DNA from: Anaerolineaceae bacterium
Lineage (GTDB): Bacteria; Chloroflexota; Anaerolineae; Aggregatilineales; Phototrophicaceae
Direction of reading: 5' to 3'
DNA length: 64,000 nt
NCBI GenBank assembly: GCA_016124855.1
Contig: WGMX01000021.1
Span: forward strand, 1-64,000
Shown here: positions 31,992-39,908 of the stretch, one piece after another
Position numbering within the stretch: position 1 is the first letter of the stretch
Layout: every line of letters starts with the position of its first letter
Notes under the pieces: model-generated
What the model was told of the DNA's origin: nothing
Seen by the model: only the letters and a program-made list of their open reading frames with translations
Database searches by the model: none
Translations under genes and position numbers: made by a program

Positions 31992-32961
31992 CGTTCATTT
32001 TCTCCCTGTAGTAGTGGATGATCTGGTCAATGGTTTCATCCAATTGGGTGGTTGGTTCCCATTCAATCATAGACTGAATTTTACTGATACCCGGCACACG
32101 CCGCCGGAAGTCTTCAAAACCACTGTCGTAAGCCTGCTCATAGGGTACAAACACAATCTCGGATGAACTGCCTGCCCGAGCTTTTACCCGTTTTGCCAGT
32201 TCAAGGATGCTGACTTCCTCTTGGCTGCCGATGTTAATCACCTGCCCGACTGCGGCTGGCGACTCGGAGAGGCCGTAAATCGCCTCCACCACATCGTAAA
32301 CATTACCAAAGCAGCGCGATTGTTCGCCATCACCATAAACACGGATCGGTTTGCCACTTAACGCCGCCTGTACGAAACGGGGCAGCACCATCCCATATTG
32401 ACCGCTCTGGCGCGGCCCAACGGTATTAAACAGCCGGAAAATCACCACCGGCAGGCCAACTTCCTTATGGTATGCCAGCGCTAAAAATTCGTCAATCGCT
32501 TTGGTCGCCGCGTAGCTCCACCGGTTGCGAATCGTCGGCCCCATCAAGGTGTCGTCATCTTCCGTAAACGGAAACCGCACCCCTTTGCCGTAGACTTCCG
32601 AAGTAGATGCCAGCAGCACTTTACGACGGTAACGCCGTGCCGTTTTCAACACAACTTCCGCACCGCCAATGTTAATCTCAATCGTATCAATCGGCTGGCT
32701 GATGATCTTTTCGACGCCCACTGCCGCCGCCAGATGATAAATAACATCACACTCGCTGCCTAACCGATCCATCACTTGAGCATTACGGATGTCTTCAATC
32801 ACCACATGGAAATTGGGATTCATTTCTAACTGTTGGATATTGGCATATTGCCCACTGGACAGATTATCAATAATCGTGACGGTTTGTCCGGCCTTAAGCA
32901 AACGCTCGGCCAAATGGCTGCCCACGAAGCCAGCCCCTCCTGTAATCAATGCGTGCGTCAA
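31972..32961 (-). CDS. Extended SDR nucleotide-sugar epimerase/dehydratase
   Basis: A 329-residue extended SDR enzyme: LITGGAGFVGSHLAERL for NAD binding, ASTSEVYGKG with the catalytic Ser/Thr, WSYAATKAIDEF (YxxxK), and a C-terminal nucleotide-sugar domain (DGEQSRCFGNVYDVVEA). The SEVYG pattern is typical of UDP-glucuronate decarboxylase or dTDP-glucose 4,6-dehydratase relatives. I start at TTG 32961, preceded by AAAGGAAAG; the longer frame to 33015 adds 18 unconserved residues. It is cotranscribed with the pentapeptide gene. Confidence 0.9.
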   Translation of the reverse strand: MTHALITGGAGFVGSHLAERLLKAGQTVTIIDNLSSGQYANIQQLEMNPNFHVVIEDIRNAQVMDRLGSECDVIYHLAAAVGVEKIISQPIDTIEINIGGAEVVLKTARRYRRKVLLASTSEVYGKGVRFPFTEDDDTLMGPTIRNRWSYAATKAIDEFLALAYHKEVGLPVVIFRLFNTVGPRQSGQYGMVLPRFVQAALSGKPIRVYGDGEQSRCFGNVYDVVEAIYGLSESPAAVGQVINIGSQEEVSILELAKRVKARAGSSSEIVFVPYEQAYDSGFEDFRRRVPGISKIQSMIEWEPTTQLDETIDQIIHYYREKMNDGGNIS

Positions 32962-33138
32962 TCGTCTTTCCTTTACCCACAATCGATTCGCCCTGACTAT
33001 ACCACGACTTGCCACTTTCCTCAGCCCAAAACTGCTCAGTTTGCAATATATTAAGGGACTTTTATCAGGTTGTCAGAATAGCGCAATCTGGTTATAGTAT
33101 GCGTTTGTAATGCGATTCGAAATATAGGAGCGGTCTGA

Positions 33139-33549
33139 ATGGAGCCAATCTTCGAGTGGTATATCAAAGACCGCGTGATCTTCCACCGCGGCTTTGGAGA
33201 CCAATCTCTGGAACAAATCCAGCAAAACAACAACCGGTTTATCGAGATGATCGAAGCTGGCCGTGCGCCCGTTCACATTATTGTGGATGCCCAGCAAGTT
33301 AGCCTAATTCCAATACCGTTATTCCGTCTCAGCCAAACGACTTCGTTCTTCAAACATCCCTCGTTAGGCTGGTTTGTCGCTATTCCCGGCAATCCGATTA
33401 CCCGGTTTATAGCGGGTTTTTTGCCTCAGATCGCTGGACTGCATCACTATCGTGTGATGCGGGACTTCGACAGTGCCGCTGCCTTTTTAAAAGAAAAAGA
33501 TGTGACACTCGATTGGTCGAAAGTCAATCACAACCTTTTCATCACCTAA
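33139..33549 (+). CDS. Small SpoIIAA-like/STAS-like protein, second family member
   Basis: A 136-residue soluble protein, diverged relative of the 20711 product: HIIVDAQQVS strand near residue 50, a helix with FRLSQTTSFFKHP, a WFVAIPGNPITRFIAGFL segment, then YRVMRDFDSAAAFLKE. No motif identifies an activity. ATG 33139 has AGGAG eight bases upstream. It is flanked by divergent or convergent genes, so it is a single-gene unit. Confidence 0.65.
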   Translation: MEPIFEWYIKDRVIFHRGFGDQSLEQIQQNNNRFIEMIEAGRAPVHIIVDAQQVSLIPIPLFRLSQTTSFFKHPSLGWFVAIPGNPITRFIAGFLPQIAGLHHYRVMRDFDSAAAFLKEKDVTLDWSKVNHNLFIT

Positions 33550-33555
33550 TCCGGC

Positions 33556-33954
33556 TTAAAAATCGCCTGATGAAATTTCCCGCTTCGCTTTTTCAATCCC
33601 CTCATCCGCTTCAATACGAACACGCAGTCCCCCAAACCAATTCGCCACCAGATTGTAACTAAACGCCACAATCAGACCGAAGATACCGCCGCCAATCGCC
33701 GAACAAACCACCCCTACCAGATAGCCACAAGCACAGCCGGCCAATCCAGCCGTCGCCAGCGCACTCCCGTTAATCCCCGTTTGTGGTACGCCATTAACTG
33801 TAAACGTTGGATTACTCGCCAGCGAGTTCAGCCCACTAAGTATCAAGCTCTGGAACAAGGCCCACAATAAGCCAAATATGGTGAAAATAATGGCATAGAT
33901 GAGAGCACCCACCCGCATTGCCGAAACCGCGTCAATCCGTTTAACCGTGACCAT
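33556..33954 (-). CDS. Small DUF3566-like membrane protein
   Basis: A 132-residue membrane protein with two long hydrophobic segments (about residues 15-40, LIYAIIFTIFGLLWALFQSL; about 70-105, Gly/Ala-rich with CACGYLVGVVCSA), a polar luminal loop and a charged C-terminal tail. The VKRIDAVSAMRVGALIY start resembles DUF3566 proteins, which are of unknown function. I start at ATG 33954, preceded by GGGGG with an 8-nt spacer. Confidence 0.75.
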   Translation of the reverse strand: MVTVKRIDAVSAMRVGALIYAIIFTIFGLLWALFQSLILSGLNSLASNPTFTVNGVPQTGINGSALATAGLAGCACGYLVGVVCSAIGGGIFGLIVAFSYNLVANWFGGLRVRIEADEGIEKAKREISSGDF

Positions 33955-34090
33955 ATTCAAACCCCCTTTGTCACCGAAGTTTCCCCCATTGTCGTCTAAC
34001 TTGCTGTTTTCCGCATCTCAAACAGGGCACTAACTTTTCAAAGTGAGTTTCGCCCTTTCACTTTTTTGTGGCAACCGATACCCTAGCCTC

Positions 34091-34867
34091 ATGGATACCC
34101 AAACTGTCAACCGCTTGAATGCCATCAACCGCGCCTTCTATGCCACCGTCGCCGATGATTTTGACCAAACACGCGGCACAGCTTGGCCCGGTTGGCAGCG
34201 CCTTTTACCCTACTTAAAAACGCCTATCTCGGTTTTAGATGTCGGCTGCGGCAATGCCCGCTTCGCCCTGTTCCTCCACGACAATCTCTCCGCCATCTCT
34301 CAACCACCATCCAATTCTGAACCTTTCCCCGTTGACTCGGTACTCGGTACTCAGCACTCAGTACTTTCTCTCTCTTACACGGGACTCGACTCCAGTCCCG
34401 CACTCTTAGCCCATGCCCGAACTGCTCTCGCTGACAGAACCAATCTGACGTTCACTCTGGAACAGCGTGACATTATCGAAAATCCACCCGATTCCGGTGA
34501 ATACGATCTGGTCGTTTTGCTCGGCGTCCTACATCACATTCCGGGTTATGAACAGCGCCAAACGTTCATGCGGCAGCTTGCTAAACGGGTCAAATCCGGT
34601 GGATTACTGGTTTTTGCCGCGTGGCGTTTTTACGAGTATGAACGCTTCCGGGAACGCGTCGTCTCGTGGCCGGATGATCTTCATGTTGAACACAACGACT
34701 ATTTGCTGGACTGGCGGCGCGGCGCGGTCAGCTTACGCTATTGTCATTACACCGATGATGCCGAACATGATGCGCTGGTCGAAGCCACCGGTTTAACCCA
34801 AATTGACACCTTCCGCGCCGATGGTCAAGGTGGCACGGCTAACCGTTACAGTTTTTTACGATTTTGA
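34091..34867 (+). CDS. Trm9/ALKBH8-like class I SAM methyltransferase
   Basis: A 258-residue class I methyltransferase. INRAFYATVADDFDQTRGTAWPGW (about residues 11-34) matches the N-terminal signature of Trm9/ALKBH8 tRNA wobble-uridine methyltransferases (VAxxFxxTRxxxWP). Motif I is VLDVGCGNARFALFL, motif II YTGLDSSPALL, motif IV YDLVVLLGVLHHI. Trm9 methylates cm5U to mcm5U, the step after Elp3. An insertion of about 25 residues between motif I and strand 2 is encoded partly by a heptanucleotide repeat (34335-34365). Start chosen at ATG 34091; the longer frame to 34043 adds a Cys-rich non-conserved stretch. Confidence 0.75.
   Translation: MDTQTVNRLNAINRAFYATVADDFDQTRGTAWPGWQRLLPYLKTPISVLDVGCGNARFALFLHDNLSAISQPPSNSEPFPVDSVLGTQHSVLSLSYTGLDSSPALLAHARTALADRTNLTFTLEQRDIIENPPDSGEYDLVVLLGVLHHIPGYEQRQTFMRQLAKRVKSGGLLVFAAWRFYEYERFRERVVSWPDDLHVEHNDYLLDWRRGAVSLRYCHYTDDAEHDALVEATGLTQIDTFRADGQGGTANRYSFLRF
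34335..34365 (+). repeat. Heptanucleotide tandem repeat inside a methyltransferase gene
   Basis: Four and a half units of ACTCRGY: ACTCGGT, ACTCGGT, ACTCAGC, ACTCAGT, ACT. Heptamers of this kind (GTACTCA/GTACCGA) are usually found between genes. This array lies within the open reading frame and encodes DSVLGTQHSVLS without shifting the frame. Confidence 0.85.
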
Positions 34868-34970
34868 TGAACATAAATTTATTTTAATGCGCGGGTAAGG
34901 TTACAGTTAGAAATGATCTCTATGATGGAGCAACCTTATAACTCAAGCATTTGTGGAGTGTCACAAAATC

Positions 34971-35315
34971 ATGGCTTTTATTGTAAAAGAACGTGTCAGC
35001 GGTGAACTTATCGCAAGCGCGCAGGACAATCAGACCGTCCGTGTTTTCGAGGGCAATTGGTACTTCAATCCCGAAGCGGTCGATATGCAGCACCTCAAAG
35101 TAACTGAACGCACCTATACCTGCCCCTATAAGGGTGTCTGCTATTGGATTGATCTGGAAACGCCTGACGGTTTTAAAGCGCAGAACGTGGCGTGGGTTTA
35201 CCGCAATCCCAAGCCGACTTATGAATTTATCACCGACAAAATCGCCTTCTACACCCGCCCAACCGAAGGTACGATTTCTGAAAAGACAACCGAACCTGCC
35301 GCCGCTGCCGGTTAA
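34971..35315 (+). CDS. DUF427 protein
   Basis: A 114-residue protein of the DUF427 family: VRVFEGNWYFNPEAVDMQHLKVTERTYTCPYKGVCYW contains the hallmark EGNWYFPPxxV and TxCPxKG segments. These proteins are small cytoplasmic beta-barrels of unknown function. I start at ATG 34971, with GGAG about 12 nt upstream; an upstream GTG at 34953 is in frame but less likely. Confidence 0.88.
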   Translation: MAFIVKERVSGELIASAQDNQTVRVFEGNWYFNPEAVDMQHLKVTERTYTCPYKGVCYWIDLETPDGFKAQNVAWVYRNPKPTYEFITDKIAFYTRPTEGTISEKTTEPAAAAG

Positions 35316-35325
35316 ATACTATTCA

Positions 35326-35364
35326 CAGGTAACGCTTCAAACTTCGCGGTTGAGGTGTTACCTG
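35326..35364. terminator. Weak hairpin between convergent genes
   Basis: CAGGTAAC (35326-35333) and GTTACCTG (35357-35364) form an 8-bp stem with a 23-nt loop between the DUF427 gene and the GNAT gene, overlapping the end of the latter. The T-run is modest (ATTTCCC). Confidence 0.35.
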
Positions 35365-35867
35365 ATTTCCCTTGTCATATGCAGCAAATCATAATCTTTG
35401 CCATTAACTCGCAGCCCCTTTGGCTCGACCCCATAGCCCATAAAACAACAGCTTTCATAAACCCGTTTAGCCGCTAAGTTATCGTTGTTGACCGACAGCG
35501 AAATAATTTCCACCTCATTTATGGAATGGATTTGTTCCAGTGCCGCTTCGATCAGCGCCTTCGCGATGCCTCTGCCACGTGCTTCAGGAATGACATAGAT
35601 TGCCCCTATATCACCTTTGTGGCGGAACTTTTCCCCTTGTTGATGGTTGAAGTTCAACATGCCAACTGGCTTGCCCGCTTCAAATGCGCCGAGAATAAAG
35701 CCGCCGCTTGATTGAATATTCCGTAGGATCTCTTGGCTCTGCTCAGATGACACTTCTCGCGCCCACTCATAAGATGCCCCAAATGCTTCGGGATGTTCTT
35801 GCAGGCCGCGCACCCAAATCGTCCATAAATCAGGTATTCCGGCTTCATCAACCATCCGAATATCCAT
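35358..35867 (-). CDS. GNAT family N-acetyltransferase
   Basis: A 169-residue acetyltransferase of the RimI/PhnO type. Coenzyme A-binding motif A is IYVIPEARGRGIAKALIEAA (RxxGxA). The C-terminal NLAAKRVYESCCFMGYG is the typical N-xx-A-xx-x-Y-xxxGF region with F replaced by Y. Substrate unknown. I start at ATG 35867, with GGAGG seven bases upstream. Confidence 0.9.
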   Translation of the reverse strand: MDIRMVDEAGIPDLWTIWVRGLQEHPEAFGASYEWAREVSSEQSQEILRNIQSSGGFILGAFEAGKPVGMLNFNHQQGEKFRHKGDIGAIYVIPEARGRGIAKALIEAALEQIHSINEVEIISLSVNNDNLAAKRVYESCCFMGYGVEPKGLRVNGKDYDLLHMTREIR

Positions 35868-36322
35868 GATTCTGCCTCCACCAACGCCCCTAAAAATCAC
35901 GCGCTACTGATTTCTAACCCTATCACAACTTCAGCGTGTCCTGCCGTCCCTCATTTTGGTTAGTGACGAACCTGCGAATAAGTTACATTTTGGTCACCCG
36001 TTACGCATCATTTTCTGCTATGCTGATCTTAACTCATTATCATTCTCCTTGGTGTTTCTGTGTTCTCTCAGCGTCTCTGCGGTTCAATTCTGGCTTTCGT
36101 CTTCTCTTGCAACTATTCGGCGGCTTGCTCCCTATTATCCACCGAATCGACATCAGCGGCGGATATGACCGTGCCATCTGCTGCACTCAGCGGAGACAGC
36201 CGGACTTCCTGTATGCGTCTTGTGTCGTTTCAGCGGATTATCCCGTGTTTCCCGCCTGTCAGTTCAGCGGACAATTTGCATAATTTGCAGTTTGTGCAAT
36301 AAAACTTATTTGATAACCCTTT
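35868..36322. other. Gene-free stretch before the SDR gene
   Basis: About 450 nt containing an inverted copy of the ACCGCAGAG repeat (36047-36090) and otherwise unremarkable sequence. Short open frames here have no ribosome binding sites. A weak promoter-like TTGCAT (N18) TAAAAC lies shortly before the SDR gene at 36323. Confidence 0.45.
36047..36090 (-). repeat. Dispersed ACCGCAGAG-type repeat, inverted copy
   Basis: On the minus strand this reads GAACCGCAGAGACGCTGAGA then GAACACAGAAACACC, close to the copy at 23549 but in reverse orientation. Confidence 0.6.
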
Positions 36323-37117
36323 ATGAACACGGTATTGATTACAGGCGCATCACGCGGCATCGGTTTAGCCACCGCCACTTTACTCACCCAACAGGGTTAC
36401 AGCGTTTTCGGAACCAGCCGCCAGCCCCAAACCAGCAGCTTGAATGGTTTCTCCCTGCTCCAATTGGATGTGCGTGATCAAGACTCGGTTCAGCAGTGTG
36501 TTCAAACCGTCATTAATCAAACCGGCCACATCGACATTCTCATCAATAACGCGGGACATAACATATCCGGCGCGGTCGAAGAAGCCAGCGCCGAAGATGC
36601 CCGCCAACTATTTGAAACCAACTTCTTCGGGGTAATTCGCATGACCAGCGCGGTCTTGCCCTATATGCGGCAGGCGAAACGTGGTCATATCATCAACATC
36701 AGTTCATTAGCCGGTATTATCGGCGTGCCTTATCTGGGTATGTATGTTGCCAGCAAACATGCTCTCGAAGGTTACAGCACATCCCTACGCTACGAACTGC
36801 GCCAGTTTGGCGTTCACATTTCGCTGATCCAACCCGGCGATATTCGAACAGGGATTGTCTCCGTCCCGCATTCCAATCCTGTGGCGGCCTACGATGGCAT
36901 CCGCGAAAAAGTAACCGCCATCCACGACTCTAATGTTAATAACGGCCCACCGCCGGAAAAAGTCGCGCGGGTTATCCTGCGCGCCATCCGAAGCCGTAAT
37001 CCTCGCCTGCACTACCTTGTGACCACCGGGCAAGAATTTTGGGTTCCGTGGATGCGCCGCCTGCTCCCTGATTGGCTTACTGAATACTTCATTCGCAATG
37101 CCTATGACATTACTTGA
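36323..37117 (+). CDS. Short-chain dehydrogenase/reductase
   Basis: A 264-residue classical SDR. Cofactor motif ITGASRGIGLATATLL, structural NNAGHN, catalytic Ser in NISSLAGIIG and YVASKHALEGYS (YxxxK). The C-terminal part (VSVPHSNPVAAYDGIREKV, RLHYLVTTGQEF) resembles retinol dehydrogenase or steroid-dehydrogenase-like members. Substrate unknown. The next gene begins 17 nt after the stop, so the two may form a small operon with the SRPBCC protein. Confidence 0.93.
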   Translation: MNTVLITGASRGIGLATATLLTQQGYSVFGTSRQPQTSSLNGFSLLQLDVRDQDSVQQCVQTVINQTGHIDILINNAGHNISGAVEEASAEDARQLFETNFFGVIRMTSAVLPYMRQAKRGHIINISSLAGIIGVPYLGMYVASKHALEGYSTSLRYELRQFGVHISLIQPGDIRTGIVSVPHSNPVAAYDGIREKVTAIHDSNVNNGPPPEKVARVILRAIRSRNPRLHYLVTTGQEFWVPWMRRLLPDWLTEYFIRNAYDIT

Positions 37118-37134
37118 ACGACAAGAAAGAGATT

Positions 37135-37608
37135 ATGACCACGCAAACCTTCCAATACAGCTACCTCGTTCATGCACCTGCCGAAAACATATACACACAT
37201 CTGGCAGATCCAAAGAGTTATATCGGGCTATCCCCATTGGTTGGAAAGGTTTCTGATATTGAATGGCTCATTGACGACCAGCAGCAGCGCATCGTCACCT
37301 ATAAAACGGTTGAGATGTTCCAGTTCTTGGGTTTCATCAACTACCCAAACCCCTTAAATGTGGTGATGACTCTGGCGCAGCCCAATCAACAAATTATCTC
37401 GGATGTTCAATCAGGGATGAACGTCAGCGTGCGCTTCGTCTTTGACCTAAACCAACAGGCCGGTGGAACAACCGTCACCGAAACCATCACGGCTAGCACA
37501 CCAGCTTTGCTCAGCCGTTTTGCCATCAATCAAGCCAAAGCCGTCCAGCAGCACCGCATCAAAACGCTTAAACAGCGCATGGAAAATCCGAATCAAAAGA
37601 GCGAGTAA
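37135..37608 (+). CDS. SRPBCC (START-like) superfamily protein
   Basis: A 157-residue protein with the pattern of the polyketide-cyclase/SRPBCC fold: FQYSYLVHAPAENIYTHLADPKSYIGLSP at the start, a beta-rich core and a long C-terminal helix (RFAINQAKAVQQHRIKTLKQR). The hydrophobic cavity usually holds a lipid or polyketide. I start at ATG 37135, with AAAGAGA upstream. Placed after an SDR, so a shared small hydrophobic substrate is possible (inference). Confidence 0.78.
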   Translation: MTTQTFQYSYLVHAPAENIYTHLADPKSYIGLSPLVGKVSDIEWLIDDQQQRIVTYKTVEMFQFLGFINYPNPLNVVMTLAQPNQQIISDVQSGMNVSVRFVFDLNQQAGGTTVTETITASTPALLSRFAINQAKAVQQHRIKTLKQRMENPNQKSE

Positions 37609-37641
37609 TAAACACTCGCCCTTTTGCCCATATGACAGGTG

Positions 37642-38589
37642 TTACTTCCCCGTCGATAAGCTGTAAAGGTAGCCGATGATATCCAGCAAGTCGATATCCG
37701 AACGTTCTGGATATCCCCCGCGATATGGATGCTGCGGGTTAAGTGCAGGGTCACCGTTAATCAGGAAGTCGAGCAGCCCGATACCGTTCCCGCTCTTTAG
37801 TAAGGCGCTGTCGGCCAAAGGCTTCGCCACATTTTGCACACCGGTGCCATCCAATCCATGACATCCTGCACAAGATTGTTCGTATAAAGCCTTGCCAGCC
37901 GGAACATAAGCCGCGCTTTCAGCCGCTGCGGCTGGAACCTCAGTTGGCACTGCTGTACTTTCAGAAGTACCTGATACACTGGTTGGCACGGCTAATCCGC
38001 TCAAATCAATTCCGGTAAACGGCGCGCTGGTCGCAACCGGTTCTGATGAAGTCGGCGCAGCGGTCGGTGCGGCAGCTACATCACCTTGAGCAGAGGGTTG
38101 GTTTAAGCTGCGGATATAAGCAACAATTTCCATTAATTTATCATCAGTCAGGGTGGCGTTTCCACCACGAGCGGGCATCATCACACCGGTTGTATTCAAC
38201 GGATCGCTGACGGGTCGCCCAACTTGGAGGAAAGCAACCAATTGGTCATCTGTCAGGCCGTTTACAAATTCACTACCAATGAGGGTTTTGCCCAAGCCAG
38301 AAATACCCCTCGCATTAAACCCGTGACAGGCCGTGCATACGGCTTGAAAGCTGCTTTCGCCAGCCTTCACCTTAGCCGGATCAAGGGCAAGTGCCACTGT
38401 TTGGGCGGCTTCTGTAGCTTCCGGCGAACTGACAGCGGAAGTGGCAGCTGCTTCACTTGTTTTTGCGGGCGCAGCACTTGGACGTGATGCCAGCAAGCCC
38501 ATAAGCAGCAGTGTCATGCCCCCGAACAAAATGATCGCAGGGACAAGAAAGCCGTTACCATCTGACTGAGAAGGTCGTTGAGAACTCAT
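37642..38589 (-). CDS. Membrane-anchored diheme c-type cytochrome
   Basis: A 315-residue cytochrome with an N-terminal membrane anchor (about residues 13-33), an Ala/Pro/Thr-rich spacer, and two heme c domains. The first (about 70-165) has CTACH (Cys85, Cys88, His89) and MMPARGG giving the Met ligand. The second (about 225-312) has CAGCH (Cys240, Cys243, His244) but no Met at the sixth-ligand position; NPQHPYRGGYP stands there, so ligation may be by His or open. It is divergent from the multicopper oxidase gene and may be its electron partner. Confidence 0.92.
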   Translation of the reverse strand: MSSQRPSQSDGNGFLVPAIILFGGMTLLLMGLLASRPSAAPAKTSEAAATSAVSSPEATEAAQTVALALDPAKVKAGESSFQAVCTACHGFNARGISGLGKTLIGSEFVNGLTDDQLVAFLQVGRPVSDPLNTTGVMMPARGGNATLTDDKLMEIVAYIRSLNQPSAQGDVAAAPTAAPTSSEPVATSAPFTGIDLSGLAVPTSVSGTSESTAVPTEVPAAAAESAAYVPAGKALYEQSCAGCHGLDGTGVQNVAKPLADSALLKSGNGIGLLDFLINGDPALNPQHPYRGGYPERSDIDLLDIIGYLYSLSTGK

Positions 38590-38794
38590 TATTGAATATC
38601 CGCTCCATTTAGAATCAATAAGGCTGCACCGTCACTTTTAGTGCGGGTTTGAACATGCCAATCCTATATTTAGGACTAGCTACTTCTCAAGTGAAACCTA
38701 TCCTATAAATTCCATGACAAACATTCTTTGTGGGCATGACAGGCTTCTATTAAGCTATGTCTACGTTTATAACAAACTTAGGAGCTTTTAATAA

Positions 38795-39823
38795 ATGGCA
38801 GAACAACTCGGGCGACGACGTTTCCTCAAAATGGCTGGTATCAGCGCCGGATCAGTTGGCGCGGCTGCGGCCTTTTCGCAGCCGGGCAAGATTTTCAGCG
38901 CGGGTAATGCGCCGGAACTCAGCAGCGGACGTACCAATGTCTTGCAGGAAACTGCCGAAGAGATGGATGCAATGCATGAAGCAGGTGTTAAAAAGTTTTT
39001 GGAGAACATCGGTAAAGATCCGAATTTCTTCCCGGCTCCGATGGAACCTGTTATGGATGGCGATGTTAAAGTCTTTAATCTGACCTGCCAAGATGTTCAA
39101 TGGGAAACTTCACCCGGCAACACCTTCCCTGCAATGACTTATAACGGTATCGTTCCCGGCCCCATTCTTCGCTTCACAGAAGGCGACAAAGTACGCATCG
39201 TTGTCAAAAACGAGATGAAACAAAGCACCGCCATCCACTTTCATGGCCTGCGCGTACCGAACGACCAAGATGGTGTTCCGTTCCTAACCCAACCGGTTAT
39301 TAAGCCGGGAGAAACCCATCAATACGAATTCGTCGCGCCCAACAGCGGCACGCATATGTACCACTCGCATCACAACGCTGCCGAACAGGTTACCAGTGGT
39401 TTGCTCGGTGCGTTGATTGTTGACCCCAAAGACAAGTCGCGTGAACCGGTCGTTGATGGCGACTATACCATCATTCTCAACGACAGCACGCTCGGCTTTA
39501 CCCTGAACGGTAAGGAATTCCCCTATACACAGCCTGTTGTCGCTCAAAAAGGCCAAAAACTTCGCATTCGTTATATGAACGAAGGCTTGATGATCCACCC
39601 GATGCACCTGCACGGTATTCCGCAGATGGTCATCGCCAAAGATGGGTTTAACTTGCCCGTTCCTTACATGTGCGACACAGTCAATATCGCCCCCGGCGAA
39701 CGCTACGATGTCATCATTGAAGCAGATTCGGTTGGTGTATGGGCGTTCCACTGCCATATTTTGACCCACGCTGAATCACGGCACGGCATGTACGGCATGG
39801 TCACCGTTCTGATCGTTAAATAA
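38795..39823 (+). CDS. Tat-exported two-domain multicopper oxidase
   Basis: A 342-residue multicopper oxidase. The N-terminus RRRFLKMAGISAGSVGAAAAF is a twin-arginine signal. All four copper motifs are present: IHFHG (His148, His150), HMYHSHH (His187, His190, His192), HPMHLHG (about 268-274) and HCHILTHAESRHGM (about 317-330), so both the type 1 and trinuclear sites are complete, with type 1 in the C-terminal domain. At this size it has two cupredoxin domains and probably works as a trimer. AGGAG lies 11 nt upstream of ATG. Confidence 0.92.
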   Translation: MAEQLGRRRFLKMAGISAGSVGAAAAFSQPGKIFSAGNAPELSSGRTNVLQETAEEMDAMHEAGVKKFLENIGKDPNFFPAPMEPVMDGDVKVFNLTCQDVQWETSPGNTFPAMTYNGIVPGPILRFTEGDKVRIVVKNEMKQSTAIHFHGLRVPNDQDGVPFLTQPVIKPGETHQYEFVAPNSGTHMYHSHHNAAEQVTSGLLGALIVDPKDKSREPVVDGDYTIILNDSTLGFTLNGKEFPYTQPVVAQKGQKLRIRYMNEGLMIHPMHLHGIPQMVIAKDGFNLPVPYMCDTVNIAPGERYDVIIEADSVGVWAFHCHILTHAESRHGMYGMVTVLIVK

Positions 39824-39845
39824 CCAGTTGCTTCTCCCCCCAAAT

Positions 39846-39879
39846 AAAAGACACCGCTTCTACGTCAGTGGTGTCTTTT
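39846..39879 (+). terminator. Bidirectional terminator between multicopper oxidase and CDF genes
   Basis: AAAAGACACC (39846-39855) and GGTGTCTTTT (39870-39879) form a 10-bp stem with a 14-nt loop, T-rich on both strands. It ends the multicopper oxidase transcript from the left and the minus-strand CDF transcript from the right. Confidence 0.8.
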
Positions 39880-39908
39880 TATTCCAACAACTCGACAGTT
39901 TAGATAAT

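Noticed and set aside
38795..39823. Copper nitrite reductase (NirK)
   Set aside because: The protein has all multicopper oxidase motifs including the HxHG and HxHH pairs of the trinuclear site, which NirK lacks, so the nitrite reductase call was dropped.
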